The position numbers were made by a program, and so were the translations under genes. The notes under the pieces were generated by a model. The model saw only the letters and a list, made by a program, of their open reading frames with translations, was not told the DNA's origin and did no database searches. A stretch of 64,000 nucleotides of DNA from Tubulanus polymorphus (Eukaryota; Nemertea; Palaeonemertea; Tubulaniformes; Tubulanidae), in NCBI RefSeq assembly GCF_964204645.1, contig NC_134027.1, positions 21,688,485-21,752,484 on the forward strand, given 5' to 3'. This document shows positions 27,905 through 40,600 of this stretch, in pieces (positions within the stretch are counted from its first letter, which is position 1; each line of letters starts with the position of its first letter).

Positions 27905-28145
27905 TAAACTGCACGAGACAAGAGGTCCACGAACGTTGCTGAAGTTCAGCAGACAGTTCAGGATTATAAGCGAGAGCCCCGAGTTGGGGGACAACATAGC
28001 TTAAGTTATCAAGCATATATTGCCTTGGTGTTTCTTAGTGAATAGAACTCTGAATTTAAAAAAAATTGGCCGAATGAAATTGAATTGGAATTTGTGCAAA
28101 GCGCCAATAGATTTGATCAATTTACACTAATTTAGTGACGTGACA

Positions 28146-28285
28146 ATGTGGTACCTGCAGACGAGCTGTCCTGTCAGATGGCGCCACTTTAGATACCTGA
28201 TGAACTTGACATTAGCAAACCTGGCGGATTATAATGGAATTTTGCTAGCCACACTAGCGTTACCAGTACCACATTGCAATTTCAT
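28146..28285. mobile_element. GGTACC/GGTACTGG MITE, copy 2
   Basis: ATGTGGTACCTGCAGACGAGCTGTCCTGTCAGATGGCGCC is followed by CTGGCGGATTATAATGGAATTTTGC and ACCAGTACCACATTGC. The order matches 6335-6585 but the copy is shorter. The outer ends CAATGTGGTACTGG/CCAGTACCACATTG are inverted. Confidence 0.55.
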
Positions 28286-29550
28286 TGATGATACCAGGTG
28301 GGTATGAATCATATCAAATCAATTTTTGTAATATTAGCGTCCAGATAATAATCTTGCTATCGCGAAAATTCAAACACATGGCTAATTAGCATAATATAGC
28401 ATCACCAATGAGAGCAATAATGGAATTTATCGGATGGAGCAAATTATTGGGAATAAATACCGACCTTAATGTGTTTAGTACTACGTAACTGGAACGTTTC
28501 ACGGAATTCTGTTCTCACCGTTTCATCTTAGAACGGTAAAGATTTAAATGGCACTAGTCGCACATCGAAAGCGTACGGTACAAAAGGCGATTTTCGATAC
28601 ATGCCATTTTGTGGGCAATTTATTTCTGGACCAGTGGCCAGAGCAATAAGGAAGACTGTCATTGACGACGAAGTCAAAAACAGAATGATTCACCATAACA
28701 TAGCTGAACGCACTGTCCAAAAAATTAATACAAATCATCCGTTAAACTTACATCTTATTAGAAACTAAAAAAGATCATCTTAAAACCACGATAATCATTT
28801 ACAAAAACATTTGGTCTACTCATTAAAAGGTGCCCTTTCACCGAACACTGTCAGTCTAATGGGCCTGTGACACCTTGACGATTTAGCCATGGTATGCCAA
28901 TGCATGAAAACTTGGGCAGTTATAACAGTTTTGTTTCAAAACACGGTTTACGGAAACCAGTGCTTCCTGTTTTTCGGAGCAATACAGACTCGAATGAAGC
29001 CAGAAAAGCATTTCCATTTCATGTTTATGTCTTGCTGTGTGCTCTAGCGATGGGTAAGTTTTATTCAAGTTAAGAACTGGACGAAGCTTGCTTGTGTTGA
29101 GAAAAAGGGTTTGCACACACAGGCTTCAAGTCGAAATAATATGTCCATACAATGCCTAGAATACCCAAAACCCATTTCTAACCTACGATAACGTGCTTTA
29201 AACCTATGCGTTATCTATATCGAGCTTGTCCCCAACGCATTTCAACATATTTGACATGTGCTCTGGATGACCACAGAGCGTGTTTCTGACTGAACTGAGT
29301 TAAGATTCAAGTAATCATGGGAAAGCATGGGAAAGCATACTCCACATCGATCATTAAACCTATACTTAAATAGATAATACGACCATTCCGGTGAAAGACT
29401 AGTTCCAATTATGGTACGTAAACACTATTTTGAGTTTCGTCGACAAATCTCATAAGAGCTGGAAAACTTCACAGCCTATAACCGTTCATTTGAATAAACA
29501 CTATCAATTCCAGTAAAATTCCGTTCATCGCTGATTGACCAGCTAGTAAT

Positions 29551-29675
29551 CTGGGGCCGATTGCATAGTCATGGCTTAGAATTAAGACCAGTCTAAGACC
29601 AACTTAGTTCTATAGCCAATCTAACAATTTAAGACCACTTTTTGACTTAAGTCACGACTGTGCAACTGGCCCCTG
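29551..29675. mobile_element. GGGGCCAGTTGCA palindromic MITE, copy 2
   Basis: CTGGGGCCGATTGCATAGTCATGGCTTAG at the left is inverted at the right as TTAAGTCACGACTGTGCAACTGGCCCC. A middle segment present in other copies is missing. Confidence 0.7.
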
Positions 29676-29966
29676 GTCTACTGCCTAAAACAATTCCATT
29701 CATTTTAGATTAAAAACAGACTTTCCCACTATTAAAAGCGTAAACCGCCAAAATATTCAACAATTGCCATACTAAAATGCCTAAGCGCAATTTCGAACGC
29801 ATCATCCTTTTTCCATCATAAACCCATAGGGTTTTAAAACGTATCCAAAACCACTATTCCTTACGTTGTTCCCAAAACCGTTCCCTCGGCTCACGTTGAC
29901 GCAGTAACCAGACTTAAAACGGGTCGGAGGCTGGATCGGAATGTTGTTCTTAAAACGGAAATGCCG

Positions 29967-31164
29967 TTACGCTGCCGTCGTTCGGAGACTTGAATCCTCG
30001 TGAAAGAATTCAAATAAACAATAGAGAAACAAAACCGACACGACGAACATGAACGCCCTTCGCGGTCTTTGACTTCCGACTAAACCGTAGACGACGGTGA
30101 AAACGCCTCCTTGCGGCTTGCGTAGAACAATGTACAGTATAATCGAGACCGTGCCCGCTAATGTGATCAGCAAAACAATACTTGGTATAAAAGACGGACT
30201 GTAACTACGCGCCTGAAAAATAAAACAAAATCCTATTGAGTTTTTAACAAGGTCTAAATAATTTTAACATAATCGCCTCCGATTACAAGCTGTGAATCTC
30301 ATATTGCCACTGTTGCTAATATGCGATATCTTGGGACCATGCAACAATACATACAACATACTGGTATCTCCTATTCTATAGCAGGCACCATTGACACTAT
30401 GAGATATCTCATACTTCTGGGTCTATCACCAATGCGATGCCGGTTCGAGGTATTTCGTACTTCTGGTTACGCCAACAATAACACCGAGATATCTGATACT
30501 TCTGATTCTACCCCCATGGCCACTATGAGATATCTGATACTTCTGACTCCATCCCCACGGCCACTATGAGATATCTGATACTTCTGACTCTATCCCCATG
30601 GCCACTAAGAGATATCTCATACTTCTGACTCCATTCCCATGGCCACTATGAGACATCTCATAAAGCTGGTTTTGACACCATTGTCGCCACTTGAGAATCA
30701 CTATCAATAAACTTTGTTTCGTCCTCAATGTTCATTGGTCAATTCGGGATAACTTTCAACTATTTACACTAGCCCAAAGATAACTCATAGCAGCAACAAT
30801 GATATACATGTACTGTAAAAACCAGTATAAAAGTCGAGTTTTTAACCCCCGATTTTACCACTCAAATATTGACCTCGACTTATACGCCGCTAGGCCTATA
30901 TGCTGGTTTTTACAGTTCATGTGATTCAATTTTGGCAGCAGCAGCAGCAGCGGAGATATGAAACAGTTTCATATATATTATTGACATTTCATTTACCTTT
31001 GCCGACGACAGAAGACGCTCTAATCTGTACGATGAATCTGAATTCATGTTACTACTAGCACTAATCGATTGGAGACAGGGTTCTTTAAGATGAACAATCT
31101 TAATCTTGCTCTCGCGTTTCTTGCCGTTACTCGGGCACTTCGTTGGACCATTTACTACACCCAT
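29967..31164 (-). CDS. Two-exon gene for a small two-TM membrane protein (about 137 aa)
   Basis: Exon 1 is 31164-30997 (56 codons from ATG to AAG|GTAAATG). Exon 2 is 30212-29967, starting after TTTTATTTTTCAG and ending at TAA 29967-29969. Both exons are phase 0, so they join cleanly. The N-terminal half is polar and Lys/Ser-rich (NGKKRESKIKIV). Exon 2 encodes two hydrophobic segments, SIVLLITLAGTVSIILYIVL and AFMFVVSVLFLYCLFEFF, separated by a basic loop (GSQRPRR). A small integral membrane protein is likely. I do not recognise the family. It lies about 340 bases downstream of the hexosaminidase stop on the same strand. An AG (ACATCAG) 16 bases before the ATG could be the acceptor of an upstream leader exon. 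Confidence 0.6.
30320..30665. repeat. 41-bp minisatellite
   Basis: Direct repeats spaced exactly 41 bases (at 30521, 30562, 30603 and 30644), with more diverged copies upstream. The unit is of the form CACTATGAGATATCTGATAC, then TTCTGACTCC, then ATCCCCATGGC. Each unit has the palindrome GAGATATCTC. It lies in the intron of the two-TM gene. Confidence 0.85.
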
Positions 31165-31497
31165 TGATATCCCTCGGCTGATGTCACAAAAAAAAAATGC
31201 AAAATGATATAAAATTTTGTATCAGTTCGTATGGTATGACAGGGGCGAATCCAAGCTATATTCCATCCACTGAATTTAAGAAAAATGTGACTAACATATA
31301 TTTCTAGAAGTACCTAATCAGACAAGTCCGGAATCCCTTAGATACAAGCCAAACTACTCATTTTTCTAACTTTTTAGGAGGTGGACCACAAAACCCCCTT
31401 ATAATGAGCTACTCCGTCGGCAGATCATTGAGCAATAATTTCTAGGAATATATTCCAATTCAACAGCTGGATCCACCCCTGTACGATGTATTCGAAA

Positions 31498-31503
31498 TTT
31501 ATT
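31498..31503 (-). terminator. Polyadenylation signal AATAAA of the hexosaminidase gene
   Basis: AATAAA on the minus strand begins within the last bases of the TGA context (GAATGAATAAA) at the end of the final exon. A signal this close to the stop implies a very short 3' UTR, or that the functional signal is another one further down. Confidence 0.4.
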
Positions 31504-31650
31504 CATTCACAGTATGAGCATCGCTGAACCTCGTTGGATACATACTTAGCCATTCTACATCTTTGTTCTTCTAACCGATAAGCGGCTGATTGGATATCCC
31601 TAACGTTCTGGTTACTCCAGAATCGTTCCGCCGCTGCTGAACCTCTCGGC
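31503..31650 (-). CDS. Hexosaminidase exon k (last coding exon)
   Basis: Acceptor [29 protein letters not shown], then [18 protein letters not shown], ending QRCSYCE and TGA. RCRM...YC is the usual disulfide-bearing C-terminus of lysosomal hexosaminidases; the RGI.A.P stretch between them in relatives is changed here. Confidence 0.88.
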
Positions 31651-34600
31651 CTGAAAATACAATTTGTACAATCACTTCACTCAGTAAAATGTTAAAAACA
31701 AGAGGGTTCTTTGGTTCCCAGTATTGCAACAGGATTGCCACTTTAATTCGCTTTGCTTTCTTCCCGACTATTCCCTGACATGCCTCAGTCAAATACGTAA
31801 AACACAGATGGAAACTGTTTGATTTACGCGCGAACTAGCAATCTCAACAAATATTTCCCTGTCCGGACTGATTTTTAGCTTCTTTTTACAAAATTCACTG
31901 ACTAAGCCCCTGACTTTTTTAAAGAAAAGAAAATTCTTCGACTTCTCCCTGATTTCCAGGAAGTGAAAATTATAATCAAAGCACCAATTCCCTAGGCATC
32001 CATTATTGAATAGTACGATAACCCGACTCAAACGTGGTGAACGGATAAAAAGATTAAAACCCACTATCTACAGATTAAAAGAATTTGAAATCAAGAATTT
32101 ATTTATTCGAAAAATCTAAAATATATAATAAACACGAGGTTACGATCTCACTCTTAACCCGTTCTCCTCTGTATATATACCCCTGTTTTTAGTCAATATC
32201 TCACACCTGACGATGATCTCTAGGGTGAGATCGAAACGTCGTGTTAATTATATATTTTAGATTGTTCGAATGAATAAATTCTTGATTTTAAATTCTTTTA
32301 ATCTGTAGATAGTGGGTTTTAATCTTTTTATCCATTATTGAATTTCTCACGGTAAGATCATTGGGAATCAGTGAAGAAGACTACGTTATTTACCAGGTTC
32401 TCGATAAGAATTCGCTATCGTCTATATACTCGGCCCACATGGCGAATTCAGCTCCGAGAAATAATTTAGTGTCGATCGCCCTTCCTGAAAAAAAAAATAA
32501 ATCATTTAAAATCAAATAAAACCTAAATGAAGATCAATTTTCGACACCTGAAACTGGGATCACATGAACGTTTTTGACCCAGGCTAAATTTGGCATTTAA
32601 TGCATTGACGCATTTGATGAACAAATGATTTATGTGTGAATGCCCGCCCTCTCTTATTAAGAATATGCTAAATCTGATTCGGTCTGGTCCGGGCCAAATC
32701 ATCCGTGTAATTGTGTGATTGTGCTTCATCTCATGTCTTGCAAAACTGATAAAACATTTTCACTGGCATTGCCGACCATATTGTATAACTACATTTCCTA
32801 AATTTACTAGCCCAACAGCCAATCAGGGAGACAAATGCACAACACGTGACATTCAAAATACAGTCCGAAATACTAGCCATCTATTTACTAGGTCATTTAC
32901 ACCAATCAATCAGATGAACCATTATTTCAGTGGTTATGTAAGCAAATTTGTATCCTATACGCTACCTAAACTCAGTTTCGGTAACCACCTAATTGCATGG
33001 AAAAAAATCTGGTTCCAACTGTATCCATTTAGGCATACTTTACTGTAAAATTACAAAAATTTCTAATTGCCTATTTCTCAAAATTGAAGGAGTTTCGGCA
33101 TTTTGCTCAAATTAAAGGAGTGTCAAGCACCTTTAGCAGTGTGGTAGACAATGAAATGTCCTCATTATTAAAGCTTCCACTAAAATCTTACACTTCAATA
33201 AAGTTTACAGAACCCAGAGAAAAAAACCAGGTAAATAATGTAATTTTCAACCAAAATATGTCTTTATTTATTGCCTAGAAACACATCATTTTATATTCAT
33301 GTTACCACGCATATAACGTCATTATGACGCTTTGTGTGGTTTGTTTATTTTGTTAATTTCCTTGTTTTTTGTGAAATAAACTCATTTTGGTTAAAAAAAA
33401 ACCTTTAGGCTAAAAAAAATTGATACCTTGTTTCTCTGCTCTGCTGAGCTTAAATGTTGACCCGGCCGGCCGCCTATCTACCCTATACATTACTTTTTTT
33501 GAAATCATGATCTATTTTACCATAACAGACCTGGCCGCTATAGAAATGAACTGTTAACAAATTCTATCATATTTTACAAAAATGACCCGGCCGCTGCGGA
33601 GAAACAAGGTATCATTTTTGTTTAGCCTTAGTTGTCTGAATGAAGGAGTCAACCTGTATCATTTTCTACATACATTTATGCATAGGTAGACCATCAATAA
33701 TATCCGCATAAAACTGATCAAAATCACGGGGGTTTGACTAATTCATTCGAAATCTGAGTCTGACAGTTTCACAATCTGAACTCAATTCAATAAATACAAC
33801 GCCTGTGTAATCAATTGAAAATGAACTCAAAATTAAATCTAAAACCAAATTGCCTCATTTTCATTACCTTCGTTGAGCGGATCGCATAGATAAAATCTCT
33901 GCCACTCGATCCCATAACTGAAATGGTCGAGGTACCAACAAGACGAGAATATAGCTCTCATTTTCTGTTGAGTAACGCGTTCGACATCGGCTGAACTTCC
34001 CATCCATACCTGCACTATAGTATCAGGGTTCAGCTGTAAGTAAATATACCGGCATTATTATCGCATCATTTATCATAAGTTTCTTAACTAAAAAAGTACA
34101 TGTGTATGATACAAAAATACAGTCTATTGTATAAAAGAAGGAGTTACGTTGAAGCATTTCCGCATTATAGAGTGTAGTCAAGTAAATGGACAAAATAACC
34201 CAACAGGAAAACGAACAATGTATGAAAATACAAGGACTAGAAAATGCATTCCAGTTCCTGTATTTTCCAATATGTGGTATTCCCTGTATATTCCAGTCAT
34301 GGACGTTGATTTCATTTTCCAATTTTCCCGGGAAATCGAAGCGGGGTAACCCAGAGCCTCTAGTGATCCAGGCAGAATATTGCCGAATCCTCGCTTCCTT
34401 GCGTTGCTGGTATCCCATTGAATTCTTTTTTTAATGTTAAGTGAAAAAAGATTCGTCCGGTTCTACCGGGATATATTTTGTTCCTTCCTGGAACTTATAT
34501 CTTCCCGGAATAACTTCCTGAATATTTTACGACTGTTATGATCCTACGCACCTCAACGGCTTTATCAAATACTTCCTGCCAGACGATGTTACCAGCTTTC

Positions 34601-37600
34601 TGAGCGCGCGACTGTCCTAACTTCAATATGATATTAATCAATCTGTCGAAAGAAAATGGAAAGCAAAATCAACACGTGTATTCGCAGCTGGTTCAATGAA
34701 ATAATTGATACGTCATAAATCAATGATATTGAGAATTAAAGTCATGGCAATAAAAATACCTAGCAACGCCGAAATGTAATACATTGAGACCAAGGATCTG
34801 ATTGAGATGAACTCTGGAATTTTCATATTATTTCACACCCTTACAATTAGATTCTTTCATATTATTTTACAGCAAAATACAAAAATTTGTCGCATTTTTC
34901 ACATGATCTTACCCAGATTTTATTTTTCAAATTTAGGCACGATAACATACTGATCATAATGTGGACAGACAACGATGTAATTTCTGTAATCGGTATATGG
35001 TATATGGCATAAAAGGGGGATGAAAATGTTTTGATGGACATTTTTCATAAATCTACACGTATTCACAATTATTTTGCACATTTTTTGAAGCAAACATCCA
35101 TTATTCACAATATTTCACACATTTCAATCTAACCCCTGAGTTTCACATACATGTGTGATAAACCCGCCAGACAATTCATATTGCAGGTATTGCTTTAACC
35201 CTCCCTCCCCAATTCCACAAATTAGGATTTCTCTAATTGGGTCACAGTGCAGTCAGTTTGAAACTTATTTCCAGGACATCAAAATTGGAGAAGTATTCAC
35301 TGGGTTATGCCATTTTTTCAAATTTACCGCTTCATAATTAGCCCAAAACTGGAGAGGTTTGAAAGCTATTTTCAGGACTGAATAATTACAAAATATATCA
35401 TCCAGATGAAAAGCTATATAAATCGTCAAAACAGGTTTCGTACTACAGAAAATGATATGTACACTTTTCTACTGGTTTGAATGCAATGGTATAGCGGTAT
35501 AGAAATCCTGCTATGGCTGCTTTGTTGCTTTACTACTTACCTTTGCGTATAATATTGTACCATAATCTCATTATTTCCTGGACTCGTTTTCTGAATATAT
35601 TTCATTATATCCGGATTCGAATACCTAGAATCAAATAGTTCCGATTAGTTGAAATTATACTATTCACAAGCTTATATTTCAACATTTACGTATTTACACA
35701 AGCGTACAGATCCACTCTTATTCTGAGAGATCTGCGCTATATACACTGAAAAGCGTTTTTCTCTAAAAGAGGGCATTCATCCTGAATCGGTGAGAATTTT
35801 CTTTGGATCCGAGTAGGAAAGACAATAACTAGCTGGTTGTCAGAAAAAGTTTCCGATTGCGTATACAAATTTTATATCTCGAACTGACGCAAAAACCCTC
35901 ACACAGCAAGAAAAACCTCATTGTCCCCGGGCTAGGATTCAAACCTGATGGCATCAAGACTCGCTGTGGTACGAAACCCTGCCACACTAGTCCAAGTGCA
36001 CAGCTAAATGCCTAGCTTAGCTAGTGTCAATATTAGCCAATCACAAATGCCATTTCATTTTAGCTCATTTATAATTTACGCGTTCGATCATCCACGCTTG
36101 CCAGGGGTTCGGTAACTCGCTTCCACCAGCCCCCTGGCCTCCCGAAGCGTGATTTCATTAATGGTGCTGTTGCGCATGACGTCATATATCGATTTGCCAA
36201 ATACTTCCTTGTTCAGTAAAACGTTCACTGATTGGTCCATTTAATGGAAAAACCAACAGAGGCCTAATGTCGTTTGTTACAAGCGCTGTGATTGGTACGA
36301 CCGGATTCTGGTCGGCTAGTAACGACTCTAACGACTCGTGAGGTCAAGGGGTTCGGCGAACAGCTTTAGCGTAGTGGGTTCGAATCCCTTGACGGGTGAA
36401 GATGGTGTTCAATTTGCCAGCAATTATACACCAAGCAATCTGATTGGCACCGCAAGTTTTCTGGTGGCAGACATGCGCATCATGTAACAGGGTTTCGTTA
36501 GGTAGCTGAGTCTAGTAATGTTAATGCCATCAGATTCGAATCCCTGCCAGGGGAGGATGGAAAAACCTCATAACAAAAGTTAGATTTTTACGTGTATTAC
36601 GTATTTGATGTTTTGTGCCCATTGCGCCATGCATGTGATATCACAGCACGCGATATTTGAGTCGATACCCATTGCGCCATGCATGTGATATCACAGCACG
36701 CGATATTTGAGTTGATACCCATTGCGCCATGCATGTGATATCACAGCACGCGATATTTGAGTCGATATTTGAGTCGTCCATCAGGTGCACAAGCAGGCTA
36801 ATTGAAGTTAGAAGTCACAATATGACAGCCACTTGACAGACAATGTGACTGTGAGTGAACAATACGTGTGACATCTGCTGATAATCTCTATTAGCGTATC
36901 ACAGTTACTTGTTCTTGATATGCAAACAGCAATTGAAACAGTTTGTCTTGTCTCGTAGCCACAGCCATGAAACGAGCCTTTTCGTCTCACGTTTTGTGTG
37001 CTGAGGTTTAACTATTTATTTGTCTGTTTGCGGTTTTCCTATACACCTGTTTCAACTTAATTACATGAATTTTTTTTCGAAAGATACTTATGTTTTGAAA
37101 ATGGCTCATATATTTAAATTGAAATGTCACTACTCTTAAGTATTGTGGGTTTTTCTTCAGCTCAAAACTCATTCAATTTTTATCAGATTTCGAAGTTGAC
37201 CTACCAGCAGCCGAGCGACACTTCATCGCCGCCTAAATGAACGTAACGATCTTTGAAAACGGTTAGAATTTCACCGAACAACTTCTCCAGGAAGTTGTAC
37301 GTAGTATTCTGCAGCGGGTGAATCGGCCCGTAAAATCCGTCGGGCTCGTTTCCGACATAGCACGGCGTCAGAAACTCGGGATGCCCGTAACCCCACGAAT
37401 GAACGTGACCTATAAAGAGATAGATAATACACAACTGCAGACACTGATGATGGGACAGCAAGAGGATAATAGCCGCGATCACACCGAGATGATTTGGTCC
37501 GGGCCAAATTGACACGGATCGGGCTCGAGCCTAATGAAGCCCGTGCCTAATTAGAGAGCGCGTTTACACGCAAACCATTCACTCGATACTAAACAATGTT

Positions 37601-40600
37601 CAAACAAAGCGAAGTGGGTCATTTTCGGTACCAGTTGCAATTCAAACGCAATCATTTTTGGTCGCGCCTGATTTGGCACGGGCGAAACAGGCTCGGTCCA
37701 TTTGGCACCTGTGTGAACAATTTTTCCGGCACGGGCCTAGAATGCTCGTGTGATCGCGGCTTATACGGTACCTTCCTGCAAATGTTAGAATTTGCACGAT
37801 TTGTATTGTAATAGAGACTTAGAAGAGTGTAGTGTTATCTGTAAATTTGAAAGCAACTCACTAGGAGTTTGCTGTCTTGCTATCGATAAACAATATTATC
37901 TGTTTAGGGATCATTCATTTATGACATACGTACACATGAATCGGGTCAGTTCAAATGAGTACGGTATTGGGGAAGGGGTTTGGCAGGGAGGGGGTTCGGC
38001 AGGGTTTGGAGGTGATAGCACGTATATACTATGTCATATCAATGTTCTATCTATTTCTAATTCAGTGGAATCTGCTTAATGTATATACTTTTTTGTATAT
38101 TAACCCTTTCAGTGCTGACTAATCAGTACCCTATAGTGCTGGAGATAATTTGAAAATTTAAAAAAAATTCGGTTCTATAGTGTGTTGAATAACAGGATAC
38201 CACTGTAGTGTGTCTACACCGCAGCGCGGTGTATCGTTAGTTACTAGTATTTTACTATGTTTGACAGGTGCTGCCATTTTTCAAGAGAGATATTACTAAT
38301 TACAAATAACCTTAATACACTGCAGTGCGGTGTAGTAGCAAAATCTATCACTGATTTATACACCGCACTGCCGTGTAGACGCACTGAAAGGGTTAACGAA
38401 CAAATGGATTGCAAATATTGTCGGGATTAGAACAAAATCCGGATTAGATCGATCCGTATAAAGCAAGTTTGACTGTATTTCAAAACGTTTCTCTAGCGAG
38501 GGATGATGTTCAGGGTACATCCGTTATTCGCAAAACATGATACACGCGTTTTTATCGGATGTTGGATGAAACATTGGATGATTCCTACATTCAATCATAC
38601 ATTCGGTATCGTGAAATCCCGGAAAAGATGATGATAGAATCTACGGAATCAAATTCGCTGCATTTTCAATGCCGCCTATTCGACGACTTACCAGGTGTAT
38701 CGAATTCAGGGATAACGCGAATACCCCGCAGTCGACCATATTCTATAATGTCGCTAACATCTTCTAACGTATAAACTGACTCCGCATCAAATGCACCCTG
38801 CAAGTAGATAATATACATAGGAATATATAGGATTAGCAAACGCATCTACCAGCCAATGCATTTTCTTAGGGTTAAAATCATGATTATGCGTACAAATAGT
38901 TGTAACAATCAAAAACTCCTAGAGCCAGTTTTATAGACTGATATTAACTTTAAACCCAGGGGCCAGTTGCATAGTCATGGCTTTGACTTAAGACCAGTCT
39001 AAGACCAACTTAGTTCCATAGCTAATCTAACAACTTAAGACCAGTCTTAAGATTTAAGACCACTTATGGATTTAAGTCACGACTATGCAACTGGCCCCAG
39101 GGGCTAACTGAATTCATTTTCAATTGAGTTAGCCCCTGGGTTAATACCAGTCATTAAAACTGGGTCCTAGATTATTACAAGAGATCTATTCAAGATACCC
39201 TACCCCCTTGTCCCACTGCTCCCCCAGTACTACTGTTCTCAATGGTACCCTTTTCAAGATACACGTATGTGCCCCTGTTCAGTTATCCGAAAAATGTGCC
39301 GCAACACGAAACAAATACAAATGCTAGTTGGGCTAAATAAATAATCAGCCGAGAACCCATCATCAAATTATGGCCTTCGAAGAAAAACGTCAAAACAAGA
39401 GAGAGTTTCTGCGTCTACACAGTACACTTCAGCTCAAAAGCACTTGTTACATAACCGTGCTCTCGAACAAGAAACCCTTATTGGATTTTCGTTCCTGAGT
39501 ATGCAGCACTAGAAAACTAAAAAAGATTTTCAAAAAAATAAAAACATCGATTATTCAATTACGTACGAGCAAATACAGATCTATTTTGTGATACGTGTCT
39601 TCATACATCGGCGCACGCCGGGCTTTACCCTTTCCAGTGCTGTTTAATTGGTACCTTATAGTGCTTGAGATAATTTGAATATTTTGAGAAATTCCACCCT
39701 ACTGTATTCAATAACTAGAATACCACTGTGGTGCGTCTACACCATGGTGTGGTGTATCGTTAGTTACAAATATTTCACTATGTTTTACAGGTGCTACCAT
39801 TTTTCAAGAGAGATAATTACTAATTACATCAATACACCGCAGTGCGGTGTACTAGCAAAATCCATCACCGATTCATACACCGCACTGCGGTGTAGACACA
39901 CTGAAAGGGTTAAACGAGGTCTTGGAAAAAACAGTCTTTCGAGTTAAGCAGTGAAAAAGTTATAAACGAATCATTAAATTTTACGTCGCCGATATAACCC
40001 CGGCTGCGTGACAAATTCGACGAGACGTAAGCTGTTAAAATGCCATTCGTTTTTATAAATCATCATTTCGTATCGACATGAAATTAATTGTAATGTCGAA
40101 AAGCTTTTAGCAGGAAATATACGTGACTGTCCTCAAGTGCCACACGGTGCAGGGGCGGATCTAGACGGGAGCACGCGGAGCACGTGCTCCTGTCGCAAAT
40201 TCTGAGTGCCCTTTTTGAAAAAAGTGCGAAAAAAATCTTTTCCATATTAATTTCATTTTCCACATTGTTTCCATATTAATAAATTCCCATCTCTTAAAGA
40301 ATTGTTGCAGAATGCCATTTTTGTGTCTCAGGTGCCTGGAAATCGCATTAAAATGGGTTGAAATTCAAAAATTTTATCCAGACCCCGCAAACGCTTCACG
40401 CCTTCGGATAGTGCCTTTTCTTATGAATTGCCCTTTTTTTAATTCTGTGCTCATGTCATAGTCTGCCTCTAGATCCGCCCCTGCAGTGTAGAACGATTTG
40501 AGGGTTGTTGACGTTGTTCCCTCCCGTGGAATTTCATCTCGCTAAGAAATACATCGTTATCACTGTAATGATCGGAAGATGAATAAGAGTTATTAAGGAC

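Larger units (their letters stand above)
23144..29960. other. Repeat-rich intergenic stretch, no gene supported
   Basis: Apart from the elements listed separately, this holds AT-rich DNA, a partial AGCCGCGATCACA MITE at 25470-25560 and a possible GGGGTGG-ended repeat at 27100-27372. Scattered short open frames show no recognised domain. No convincing exon was found. Confidence 0.5.

Noticed and set aside
30320-30665. CRISPR-like array
   Set aside because: Adjacent tandem units without unique spacers in an animal genome; it is a minisatellite.
36330-36405. Functional tRNA gene
   Set aside because: T arm present but too short, with no good anticodon arm or full cloverleaf.
37201-37515. 104-codon ORF starting at 37515 as a stand-alone protein
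   Set aside because: Only the part from 37409 is hexosaminidase exon f; the upstream part is intron and MITE sequence.
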